Notes under the pieces: model-generated
Databases searched by the model: none
What the model was told of the DNA's origin: nothing
What the model saw: only the letters and a program-made list of their open reading frames with translations
Shown here: positions 1 through 8,163 of the stretch, piece by piece
How the letters are laid out: each line of letters starts with the position of its first letter
Position numbering within the stretch: position 1 is the stretch's first letter
From: an uncultured Ruminococcus sp.
Lineage (GTDB): Bacteria > Bacillota_A > Clostridia > Oscillospirales > Ruminococcaceae
Length of the DNA: 15,565 nucleotides
Assembly (NCBI GenBank): GCA_946629405.1
Contig: CAMOXW010000193.1
Span: forward strand, 1 to 15,565
Reading direction: 5' to 3'
Made by a program: the position numbers and the translations under genes

Positions 1-137
1 CGGCAGACGAGCACCTTCACCGAGAAGCCCTCAGTTTTTCCGAGCTCCTCGGCGTACTGGCGGATGACCGTTTCGATCCCGCCTATATGCGGATAATACG
101 CCTTATTGACTTCAAGTACCCTTAGCCTGCCGTCCAC
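1..137 (-). CDS. Glycosyltransferase family 4, N-terminal fragment (cut by window edge)
   Basis: Only the first 45 codons are present; the gene runs off the left end. The start is taken as GTG at 137-135, because a strong purine-rich site (GAGAGGGGG) lies 8 nt upstream. The translation begins VDGRLRVLEVNKAYYPHIGG and continues IETVIRQYAEEL. The pattern 'R-V-L-x-V-N-K-x-Y-x-P-x-I-G-G-I-E' is typical of the N-terminal Rossmann strand and glycine loop of GT4 enzymes, which transfer sugars from nucleotide donors to lipid-linked acceptors at the inner membrane face. It lies 18 bp after the stop of another GT4 gene on the same strand, so it should belong to the same polysaccharide operon. Sugar specificity cannot be judged. 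A catalytic C-terminal domain is expected beyond the window. Confidence 0.8.
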   Translation of the reverse strand, partial: MDGRLRVLEVNKAYYPHIGGIETVIRQYAEELGKTEGFSVKVLVC

Positions 138-155
138 GGCGAAAGCCCCCTCTCG

Positions 156-1304
156 TTACAAAAGTTCGTTATAGATGCTGTAAAGCTTTTTGGCGGAATT
201 TTCCCACGAAAATCCCTTGGCGCGTTCAAGTCCGCGCTCTGAGAGCTCCTTCCGGAGCCCCTCGTCGGCATAGAGCCGGTAAAGTCCCTGCGCTATGCTT
301 TTTACGGAGTAGGCGTCGCATATCACGGCGCAGTCTCCCGTTACCTCCGGGAGCGAAGCCTCGCCCGAGGCAAGAACCGGAACTCCGCAGGCCATAGCCT
401 CAAGAGGCGGCATACCGAAGCCCTCGTACAGCGACGGGAAAACGAATGCCAGCGCCCCGCACATGAGCGGGTTCATGTCCTCCGGGGGGACGTATTTTGT
501 GAAGATCACCTTTTCCTGCAAGCCAAGACGTTCTACCCTTGCGAAAATGCCGTCATACAGCCAGCCCTTGCCGCCTGCGAGGACGAGCGCCGGAGCTTTG
601 TCCCCGAGCTTGTTCACAAGTGCTTTATAGGCGCTGATGAGGCGTTCGAGGTTCTTGCGCGGCTCGATAGTGCCGAGGTACAGGAAGTAGTCACCCTCGA
701 TGCCGAGCGAGGCTTTGACCTCCGGGATGCGTTCCGGCTCGGTGCAGGGGTGGAATTTTTGCAGGTCAACTCCGCATGGCACGACCCTTATTTTTTCTTC
801 ATGCTGCGGAAAATATTTGATTATCTCGCGGCGTGAGAATTCCGAATCCGTTACGATGATATCCGCGCGTTTCATGGAACGTCTGAGGCCCATGCTGAGC
901 ATGAGCTTCGTCCTTCCGCGGACAGTCTCCGGGAATGCCTTGTACACCATGTCATGGACGGTGACGACCTTTTTACCGTGAACTCCGGGCGGGACAATAT
1001 AGTTGAAAAAGTGAGTGATATCGGCCTTTCTGCCGAAAAAGCACGAATACGGCAGCGGCACGAAGGTACTTGCTGCCCGGTAGAGATAGCCCGAAAACCG
1101 CGCCATCTTCACCTTTATATTGCCGCCGGCAAACGGCCTGATGCGCTGCATTTTCCCGGAATTGTCCTTGCCGGAGAAAAAGTTGTAGCGGTAGCTGTTA
1201 TGGGGAAAAAGCTGAGCCACAGCGGTAGTCTGTCCCGCTTCGCACCAGCCTATGCCGGTCATTTTCTCGCTCACCAGCGGCAGAGCGTCAAATTCTATCC
1301 TCAT
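156..1304 (-). CDS. Glycosyltransferase family 4 (GT-B fold), polysaccharide assembly
   Basis: A 382-residue, full-length GT4 enzyme. It probably adds a sugar, possibly mannose given the neighbours, to a growing undecaprenyl-linked glycan. The N-terminus (MRIEFDALPL, then KMTGIG) matches the usual GT4 start. A mid-protein block TVHDMVYKAFPE (about 115-126) and VTDSEFSRREI (about 151-161) is typical of mannosyltransferase-like GT4 proteins. The donor-binding half has YLGTIEPRKNL (209-219), LAGGKGWL (242-249), and the E-x7-E signature with E294 and E302 in SLYEGFGMPPLEAMACGVPV. No membrane segment or signal peptide is obvious. The ATG lies 1 bp after the gmd stop, with a weak purine-rich site (AAAGAGA) inside the end of gmd, so its translation is probably coupled to gmd. 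The exact donor and linkage are unknown. Confidence 0.9.
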   Translation of the reverse strand: MRIEFDALPLVSEKMTGIGWCEAGQTTAVAQLFPHNSYRYNFFSGKDNSGKMQRIRPFAGGNIKVKMARFSGYLYRAASTFVPLPYSCFFGRKADITHFFNYIVPPGVHGKKVVTVHDMVYKAFPETVRGRTKLMLSMGLRRSMKRADIIVTDSEFSRREIIKYFPQHEEKIRVVPCGVDLQKFHPCTEPERIPEVKASLGIEGDYFLYLGTIEPRKNLERLISAYKALVNKLGDKAPALVLAGGKGWLYDGIFARVERLGLQEKVIFTKYVPPEDMNPLMCGALAFVFPSLYEGFGMPPLEAMACGVPVLASGEASLPEVTGDCAVICDAYSVKSIAQGLYRLYADEGLRKELSERGLERAKGFSWENSAKKLYSIYNELL

Positions 1305-1305
1305 T

Positions 1306-2577
<1,272 letters not shown>

Positions 2578-2582
<5 letters not shown>

Positions 2583-3642
2583 TAAGCTCAGTGCGTCCCT
2601 GCTCCTTGAGCTTGGCGATAGCCTTCTTGACGTCCTGAGTGTTGTTCTTGGAGCAGACGAGCAGCACATCGTCCGTATCAACGATGATTATATCGCGTGT
2701 TCCTATGGCAGCAATAAGGCGCTTCCCTCCGCATACTGTGGTACGCTTGGAGTCAACTGCAACAACATCTCCGTCGAAGAAATTCTTCATATCGTCGGTC
2801 TGGTTGATGCGCTCTATGGCGAGCCAGCTCCCGACGTCATCCCAGCCGAAGCTGCCGGGGATGGTAAATATCGAATCAGCCTTTTCCATGATGCCGAAGT
2901 CAATGGACTCGGAGCGGAAGGCTGAAAATTCCTCGTTAAGCACCTTTTCAAAGCTGTCCGTGCCGAAGCTTTCGCCGATGCGCTGGGCTCCCTCCCAGAT
3001 ATCGGGCATGAATTCGCGGAGGTCAGCCATAATCGACGAAGCCTTCCAGACGAACATACCGCTGTTCCAGAGGTAATTTCCGGAAGCAAGATAGCTCTTG
3101 GCGGTCGCAAGGTCGGGCTTTTCGACAAAGCGCTCGACTGCGAAGGCATTGCCGGCTTCCTCGCCGAAACAGATGTAGCCGTAGCCGGTCTCGGGGTAAG
3201 TCGGAGTGATGCCGATAGTAACAAGATTCCTGCCTTCCTCTGCAACGCCTATAGCCTTGCGGAGAGTGCTGATATATATTTTCTCATAACTGATGAGGTG
3301 ATCCGAGGGCAGGACGAGCATTACCGCATCGCCGTATTTTTTGCTTATGACTGCTGACGCGAATGCGATGCAGGGGGCGGTATTGCGCGCACAGGGCTCT
3401 GCAAGGATGTTCTCCTCCGGTATATCGGGGAGCTGCTCCCTGACAAGGCTTATATAGGCGCTGTTTGTTACCACAAAAATGTCCTCTGCCTCAACGATAG
3501 GGCTCAGCCTGCGGACGGTCTTCTGTATCATGGTCTCGCCGTCCTTTGTGAGTGAAAGGAACTGCTTGGGGCACGAATTGCGGCTCTTGGGCCAGAAGCG
3601 CTCTCCGCGTCCGCCGGCCATAATAACTGCTGTTATCTTCAT
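2578..3642 (-). CDS. manC: Mannose-1-phosphate guanylyltransferase (GDP-mannose pyrophosphorylase)
   Basis: A 354-residue cytoplasmic nucleotidyltransferase making GDP-mannose from GTP and mannose-1-phosphate. It carries only the transferase and its beta-helix-like tail, without the phosphomannose isomerase domain found in about 480-residue bifunctional forms. Motifs are the pyrophosphorylase signature AGGRGERFWPKSR (9-21) with PKQFL (25-29), LPSDH (111-115), FVEKP (172-176), WNSGMF (192-197), DFGIMEK (248-254) and FGWDDVGSW (265-273). Its ATG overlaps the stop of the upstream phosphotransferase gene (ATGA, 3642-3639), with GGAG upstream, so the two are translationally coupled. It feeds gmd and any mannosyltransferase of the operon. 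The stop codon sits in the last copy of an intergenic repeat. Confidence 0.96.
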
Positions 3643-5030
3643 CTGTCATTCTCCTTCTCTTTTTTTATACTTGGATTTTCGGGTATTATCCCTTCTCCGG
3701 TCTGAGCGTTGGACTTACCCGGGGATATCATGGTTTTGAGTGTCATGAACACAATCTGGAGGTCCATGAGCAAGGAATAGTTCTCAATGTACATAAGGTC
3801 CATTTTGAGCTTGTCATATGGCGAGGTATCATAGACACCGTTGACCTGTGCATAGCCGGTCAGTCCGGCCTTTACCTTCAGCCTGTACTCAAACTCAGGC
3901 ATTTCCTTCTTGTATTCCTCGGTAAGCTCGGGACGTTCCGGACGCGGTCCTACGAGGGACATATCGCCCTTGAGGATATTGAAAAGCTGCGGGAGCTCAT
4001 CGAGCCTGAATTTTCTCAGTATCTTTCCGACGGAGGTTATACGGTCGTCCTCATCGGCAGCAAGGCGGGGCTTTCCGTCCTTTTCCGCGTCAACTATCAT
4101 GCTCCGGAATTTGTATACAAAGAATTCCTTATGGTCCATTGTAAGGCGCTTCTGCTTATAGAGCACCGGGCCGCCGTCGCAGAGCTTTACTGCGATTGCT
4201 GATACCAGCATGAACGGCATTGCCGGAACGAGCGCGATGAGCGTGAATACGATATCGAACGCACGCTTGACGAGCCTCTGCTCGTAGTCAAGGCCGTAGT
4301 TCCGGCAAAGCAGCAGCGGTGTATCAAAGAGGCGGATATCGTCAGCTCCTCTTACTATAATATCGGATATCTTCGGTGCAATATACGCGCGTATGGAATT
4401 TTCAAAGCAGAATTTCAGGTAATCGTTTCTCAGCTCAGCTGGAATATCGCAGATTATCACACCTTCATACTTGAGTATCTGTTCCTTTATGAACTCAGGG
4501 GACTCGCTGATGCTGACTGACTCGCATATCATGTACTTATCAACACGCTGGCTCATTTTAAGGACAAGAGCGGCAGCCTGACCGCTTCCGTATAGGATAA
4601 CAAGCTTGCGCGGCGGGTAGATAAGGAAGTAGAGCTTGCCGGTCGCAAACGTCCAGAGTGCGATCAGAACGAAGTCAGCAAGGGTCATGAGAGCGATAGG
4701 AGCAGCACGCATGAAGTGTCTGCCGATAAGGCTTATGACGAAATAGGCGACAATGTTGACGCAAAGCATGGATATCACCTGCGAATAGAGCATATCCGTC
4801 TTTTTGAGGTAGCCGAGCTTGAAGCCGCCGTAAGCCTTGAAAAAGAGGGCGGTGAGCAGGCAGTATATACCGATGAGCACCCAGTTTCCGCGGCGGTAGT
4901 AGGGCTCGATAATAGCATCGCTGTAGTATCTGTACCATACGAAAGCGAACACACCGGTGAGTGTGCCGAGCAGGAGCATGGCAGCTCCGAAGGTTATAAA
5001 TCGTTTGTATAGGTCTCTTTTACTGTTCAT
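3639..5030 (-). CDS. Polyprenyl-phosphate sugar-1-phosphate transferase (exopolysaccharide priming enzyme)
   Basis: A 463-residue membrane protein of the WbaP/WcaJ class, which transfers a sugar-1-phosphate from a nucleotide sugar onto undecaprenyl phosphate as the first step of capsule or exopolysaccharide synthesis. Four N-terminal membrane segments (about 11-33, 50-66, 82-103, 113-136) are followed by a soluble Rossmann-like region with YGSGQAA (147-153). A membrane-associated helix (about 258-281) leads into the catalytic domain. That domain holds YKFRSM (306-311), the Asp-Glu catalytic pair in LDELPQL (D344, E345), GDMSLVGPRPERPE (355-368) and KAGLTGYAQVNG (387-398). It is first in the operon, 58 bp from its promoter -10, with a GAGGAAG ribosome site. 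Which sugar it uses (for example glucose or galactose) is not evident. Confidence 0.94.
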   Translation of the reverse strand: MNSKRDLYKRFITFGAAMLLLGTLTGVFAFVWYRYYSDAIIEPYYRRGNWVLIGIYCLLTALFFKAYGGFKLGYLKKTDMLYSQVISMLCVNIVAYFVISLIGRHFMRAAPIALMTLADFVLIALWTFATGKLYFLIYPPRKLVILYGSGQAAALVLKMSQRVDKYMICESVSISESPEFIKEQILKYEGVIICDIPAELRNDYLKFCFENSIRAYIAPKISDIIVRGADDIRLFDTPLLLCRNYGLDYEQRLVKRAFDIVFTLIALVPAMPFMLVSAIAVKLCDGGPVLYKQKRLTMDHKEFFVYKFRSMIVDAEKDGKPRLAADEDDRITSVGKILRKFRLDELPQLFNILKGDMSLVGPRPERPELTEEYKKEMPEFEYRLKVKAGLTGYAQVNGVYDTSPYDKLKMDLMYIENYSLLMDLQIVFMTLKTMISPGKSNAQTGEGIIPENPSIKKEKENDR

Positions 5031-5087
5031 AGTACTTCCTCGCGGGGAAATTATATTTCTGTATTCGAGTATAACAACTCATTTTCC

Positions 5088-5116
5088 ATTATACCAAATT
5101 GTCCCTGGAATGTCAA
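5088..5116 (-). promoter_or_regulatory. Consensus vegetative promoter of the polysaccharide operon
   Basis: On the minus strand, TTGACA (5116-5111) and TATAAT (5093-5088) are separated by exactly 17 bp, and TGG precedes the -10 (an extended -10). Transcription should start near 5081, leaving a leader of about 50 nt before the phosphotransferase ATG at 5030. Confidence 0.93.
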
Positions 5117-5162
5117 GCGCCGCTGCTCATAATTTCATTGTGTAAGCTATCGGTCATCAGTC

Positions 5163-5191
5163 AGCGGTTGCCGGCTCAGGAAGCAGCCGCT
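5163..5191. promoter_or_regulatory. Imperfect inverted repeat just upstream of the deformylase promoter
   Basis: AGCGGTTGC (5163-5171) and GCAGCCGCT (5183-5191) can pair over 9 bp with one G-T wobble and an 11-nt loop. It ends 7 bp before the -35 at 5199, in the 82-bp space between two divergent promoters, where an operator might be expected. No regulator is known or visible, so the role is a guess. Confidence 0.3.
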
Positions 5192-5198
5192 AAATTAT

Positions 5199-5227
5199 TT
5201 GACAGCGATCTGGTTTTCTGCTATAAT
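5199..5227 (+). promoter_or_regulatory. Consensus vegetative promoter of the deformylase-permease pair
   Basis: TTGACA (5199-5204) and TATAAT (5222-5227) are separated by 17 bp. TGC just before the -10 makes it an extended -10 promoter. The start of transcription should be near 5234, about 23 nt before the ATG at 5257, with GGAGG at 5246-5250. Confidence 0.92.
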
Positions 5228-5256
5228 GTCTATAAATAACAGAACGGAGGATCAAT

Positions 5257-5670
5257 ATGGTCAAAAATATTATCAGAAGCACTGACCTACTGAAGCTGCC
5301 GTCCGAGGATGCTTCGCGGGCGGACACCCAGACCGTCAGGGATCTCTGCGATACCCTTGACGCCAATAAATCCCACTGTGTCGGCATGGCAGCAAATATG
5401 ATCGGCGTGCGGAAACGAATTATGGCTGTCTGTACCTCCAGCGGCGTGACCGTACTGATAAACCCCATCATCACGGGACATTCAGGAAAGCCCTTCAAGG
5501 CGCAGGAGAGCTGTCTCTCCCTCATCGGCACGCACACGGCTTTGCGCTATCCGATCATCTCAGTTGAATACCTCGACAGGAACTTCAAGCGGAAAAAGGC
5601 TGTATTCCGCGGTATGGAGGCTCAGATAGTCCAGCATGAGGCAGATCACTTCGAGGGAATACTGATTTGA
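5257..5670 (+). CDS. def: Peptide deformylase family protein with altered motif I
   Basis: A 137-residue protein of the peptide deformylase family, metalloenzymes that remove the formyl group from the N-terminus of new proteins. Motif II is ESCLSL with the metal ligand C86. Motif III is QHEADHFEG with ligands H127 and H131 and catalytic E128. Motif I reads VGMAANMIG (42-50). The family consensus is GxGxAAxQxG, so the glutamine that helps hold the transition state is methionine (M48). The protein is short (classical enzymes are about 150-190 residues) and lacks the long C-terminal helix of type I enzymes. This suggests a diverged paralogue rather than the housekeeping copy, but activity may be kept. 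The stop overlaps the TTG start of the permease gene, so the two are translationally linked. Confidence 0.85.
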   Translation: MVKNIIRSTDLLKLPSEDASRADTQTVRDLCDTLDANKSHCVGMAANMIGVRKRIMAVCTSSGVTVLINPIITGHSGKPFKAQESCLSLIGTHTALRYPIISVEYLDRNFKRKKAVFRGMEAQIVQHEADHFEGILI

Positions 5671-6785
5671 AGCGCAGTATTCCTTCCGCAGCCGCAGCGT
5701 TCTTCCGCGCCCAGCCCGTACTTGTTATTTCTTTTATCGCGGCTGTCATAACCATGTTCATCATCCCGCCGGACAGCGATTATTCCGGATATTGCAGCAG
5801 AACTGTGCTCATCCAGCTTTTTGCGCTCATGCTTGCCGTCGCAGGCTTCCGCAGCATCGGCGTATTTGACTCCGCAACACGTTATATATTGCGAAAAACA
5901 GGCAATTCCCGAGCTCTCGGCAGGGTTCTGATAATTATATGCTATTTCACCTCGATGCTCGTAACGAACGATGTTGCCCTGCTTACCTTTGTGCCGCTCA
6001 CACTGATGATATACCGCGGCAGCACCGACGAAAAGAGCCGAATACTCACGATAGTCCTCGAAACTGCAGCGGCTAATATGGGCAGCATGATAACCCCCAT
6101 CGGCAACCCGCAGAACCTTTTCCTCTACGATGAATTCAGCATGACCGCAAAGGAATTCGTCCTGACCACCCTTCCGACCGGTCTGCTGAGCCTCGCGTGC
6201 ATAATGGGACTGACGTTCCTTCTGCCAAAAGCTCCCTGCAAAGCCCCTGAGAGTGCCTCCGCAGAGATACCGGTAAGCCGTGCGGCTGCTTATACCGCGG
6301 TTTTCGGGCTGTGTCTGGCGTGTGTGCTGCGGCTCGTACCGGACTGGGTATGTCTTATCGCAGCAGTTCTTGCAGCGCTGATCTTCGACAGGTCGCTGTT
6401 GAAAAAGGTTGACTACGCACTTCTGGCGACATTCGTCTGCTTCTTTGTTTTTGTCGGGAATATCGCCCGTATCGGTGCTGTGAGCGGCTTCTTCCGGGAC
6501 ATCCTCTCCGGCAGGGAAATACTTGTCGCTGCAGGACTTTCCCAGATCATCAGCAACGTTCCGGCAGCGGTGATGCTCTCCGGATTCACAGATAACGGAA
6601 AAGCCCTGCTCCTCGGCGTGGATATCGGCGGTCTCGGCACGATGATAGCTTCGCTTGCAAGCCTTATCTCGTTCCAGATATACCGCAGGTCCGATGGTGC
6701 GAAACCGCTGAAATATATGCTCACCTTCTCGGCAGTCAGCGCCGCAATGCTCTGTGTGCTTCTGCCGTTCTCACTGATCGTATAG
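5667..6785 (+). CDS. ArsB/NhaD/SLC13-type (ion transporter superfamily) permease
   Basis: A 372-residue membrane protein with about ten hydrophobic segments and the two-repeat design of the ion transporter superfamily. Repeat one has LVTNDVALLTFVP (98-110) and ANMGSMITPIGNPQN (136-150). Repeat two has SNVPAAVML (296-304) and GVDIGGLGTMIASLASL (317-333). These match the re-entrant loops of ArsB, NhaD and SLC13 anion or sodium-coupled carriers. It is shorter than ArsB (about 430 residues). The substrate cannot be told; citrate or other dicarboxylates, arsenite or sodium/proton exchange all occur in related proteins. The start is TTG at 5667, overlapping the deformylase stop (TTGA), with GAGGG 8 nt upstream. 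The next ATG, at 5754, would cut off the first membrane helix. Confidence 0.85.
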   Translation: MKRSIPSAAAAFFRAQPVLVISFIAAVITMFIIPPDSDYSGYCSRTVLIQLFALMLAVAGFRSIGVFDSATRYILRKTGNSRALGRVLIIICYFTSMLVTNDVALLTFVPLTLMIYRGSTDEKSRILTIVLETAAANMGSMITPIGNPQNLFLYDEFSMTAKEFVLTTLPTGLLSLACIMGLTFLLPKAPCKAPESASAEIPVSRAAAYTAVFGLCLACVLRLVPDWVCLIAAVLAALIFDRSLLKKVDYALLATFVCFFVFVGNIARIGAVSGFFRDILSGREILVAAGLSQIISNVPAAVMLSGFTDNGKALLLGVDIGGLGTMIASLASLISFQIYRRSDGAKPLKYMLTFSAVSAAMLCVLLPFSLIV

Positions 6786-6820
6786 CTCCCTGCCCGCAGT
6801 ATAGAACAGCACTGCACAAA

Positions 6821-6835
6821 CAACGTAATACGTTG
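6821..6835. promoter_or_regulatory. Short palindrome upstream of the nucleoside kinase promoter
   Basis: CAACGTA-A-TACGTTG is a perfect 15-bp palindrome 20 bp before the -35 at 6856. It has no T-run, so it is a poor terminator. A protein-binding site is possible but unsupported. Confidence 0.25.
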
Positions 6836-6855
6836 CCTGAAATTAACAAAAACAG

Positions 6856-6884
6856 TTGAAATACGCAATAACATATGTTATAAT
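6856..6884 (+). promoter_or_regulatory. Vegetative promoter of the nucleoside kinase gene
   Basis: TTGAAA (6856-6861) and TATAAT (6879-6884) are separated by 17 bp, with TGT before the -10 (extended -10). Transcription should start near 6891, about 44 nt before the ATG. AAGGAG is at 6923-6928. Confidence 0.88.
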
Positions 6885-6934
6885 ACACTTATACATCTAT
6901 ACCTGCAAATGGCAGATAATTCAAGGAGACCAAT

Positions 6935-7855
6935 ATGAATATCGAAGTAACACGAATAAACGAAGGACTGACCTCCGACCCTGCTGCCTATATCAGCTCC
7001 GTGAACGAGGATTATCTATACAAGCTCAGAAGTATCGCACAAAGTATCGTCGAAAACCGCGACGAAAAGCCGGTCATACTGCTCTCAGGTCCCTCAGGCT
7101 CCGGTAAGACCACTACTGCCCTCATGCTTGAGAAATTTCTCGATGATATGGGACATGAGACCCACACACTGTCCATGGACAACTATTTCTGCCCCCTGAC
7201 CGAAAGGGAAAAGGAGCTCGCTGCCCTCGGAAAAATGGACCTCGAATCGCCGGACAGAGTTGACAAAAAGCTCCTCAATGAGCAGATAGAGGCTATTTCC
7301 CGCTGCGACGAGATCGAGATACCCCGCTATAACTTCAAAAATTCCACCCGCGAACGCTCCGGTAAAAAGCTCCTCCGCAAGCCTGGTGAGCTCGTTATCT
7401 TTGAAGGCATCCACGCCCTCAACCCGGATGTCATAACCGTCGAGGACAGCCGTATCTGCAAAATCTACGTCAGCGTCCGCACAAGAGTGACCTGCGGAGA
7501 TATCCTTCTCCACCCCTCCCGTGTAAGGCTCATGCGCCGCATGATAAGGGACAGCAAGTTCCGCAAGCGCTCGCTGAGGGAGACTTTAAATATGTTCGAG
7601 AGCGTCGAATCCGGCGAAAACAAGTACATAATGCCATACAAGCACCGCTCGGACTACGATATCGATACCTTCATGGCTTATGAGCTCAGTGCCTACCGCG
7701 ACCATCTCATAGAACAGCTCAGGGAGATGCAGGATGCCCCGGAGCTTGCTGAGGCTGTCAAGGTGCTCGAGGCGCTTATCCCGCTCGATAACGCGATCGT
7801 TCCGCCGGATTCGCTCATCTGCGAGTTTATCGGCAACGGTCAGTTCAAATACTGA
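6935..7855 (+). CDS. P-loop nucleoside kinase (uridine kinase/phosphoribulokinase family)
   Basis: A 306-residue cytoplasmic kinase that probably phosphorylates a nucleoside such as uridine with ATP or GTP. The Walker A loop is SGPSGSGKTT (51-60). Then come the acceptor-side motif SMDNYF (80-85, with D82), RYNF (131-134), FEGIHAL (156-162) and the basic lid region RRMIRDSKFRKRS (201-213), all as in the uridine kinase-like family. Many clostridial relatives are about 550 residues with an N-terminal TGS/threonyl-tRNA-synthetase-like part. This one has only about 45 residues before the P-loop strand, so it is the kinase-only form. It has its own promoter and stands alone. The substrate is not certain from the sequence. 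Confidence 0.85.
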   Translation: MNIEVTRINEGLTSDPAAYISSVNEDYLYKLRSIAQSIVENRDEKPVILLSGPSGSGKTTTALMLEKFLDDMGHETHTLSMDNYFCPLTEREKELAALGKMDLESPDRVDKKLLNEQIEAISRCDEIEIPRYNFKNSTRERSGKKLLRKPGELVIFEGIHALNPDVITVEDSRICKIYVSVRTRVTCGDILLHPSRVRLMRRMIRDSKFRKRSLRETLNMFESVESGENKYIMPYKHRSDYDIDTFMAYELSAYRDHLIEQLREMQDAPELAEAVKVLEALIPLDNAIVPPDSLICEFIGNGQFKY

Positions 7856-7888
7856 AAGTAAACACTTACACGGAAGTTATCTGATACT

Positions 7889-8111
7889 TTATTGAGGGAT
7901 GACCTTTTTAAAAAAAGGTCCCCCTCAAACTCCCCTCCAAAAACTTTTATCTGGCTTTTTCCACAATGGTATAAATACTATCCGGAAAATAATAAAAACG
8001 GATGTCTTCTCGGCTGCCGAAAGCTTATACCATTGTGGAAAAAACAAAAAATAAAGTCTTTGGAAAGGGGGTCGGGGAAGAACCTTTCCTCAGAAAGGTT
8101 TGCCCCGATAA
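7889..8111. repeat. 223-bp inverted-repeat element (MITE-like), no coding capacity
   Basis: Two arms of about 86 bp (7889-7974 and 8025-8111) are inverted copies around a 50-bp centre. The inner 19 bp, TTTTTCCACAATGGTATAA at 7956-7974, is matched perfectly in reverse at 8025-8043. The outer halves align with substitutions and small indels. Each arm holds its own two-part stem-loop. In the left arm GAGGG/CCCTC surrounds GACCTTTTT/AAAAAGGTC (7894-7926). In the right arm CGGGG/CCCCG surrounds AACCTTTC/GAAAGGTT (8074-8107). The stems stay paired although the bases differ. The centre has smaller hairpins (ATCCG/CGGAT; TCGG-CTG-CCGA). It fills the gap between the kinase and ppk1. No transposase or clear target-site duplication is seen. 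It could also act as a terminator or in the upstream region of ppk1. Confidence 0.8.
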
Positions 8112-8163
8112 GTTTCACACATACTTCCATATCAGTATTATACTTACAAGAATGGAGTAATAT

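Noticed and set aside
7901..7920. Palindrome GACCTTTTT/AAAAAGGTC as terminator of the nucleoside kinase gene
   Set aside because: It is followed by a C-rich stretch and not a T run, and it is better explained as part of the inverted-repeat element, although some termination there cannot be excluded.
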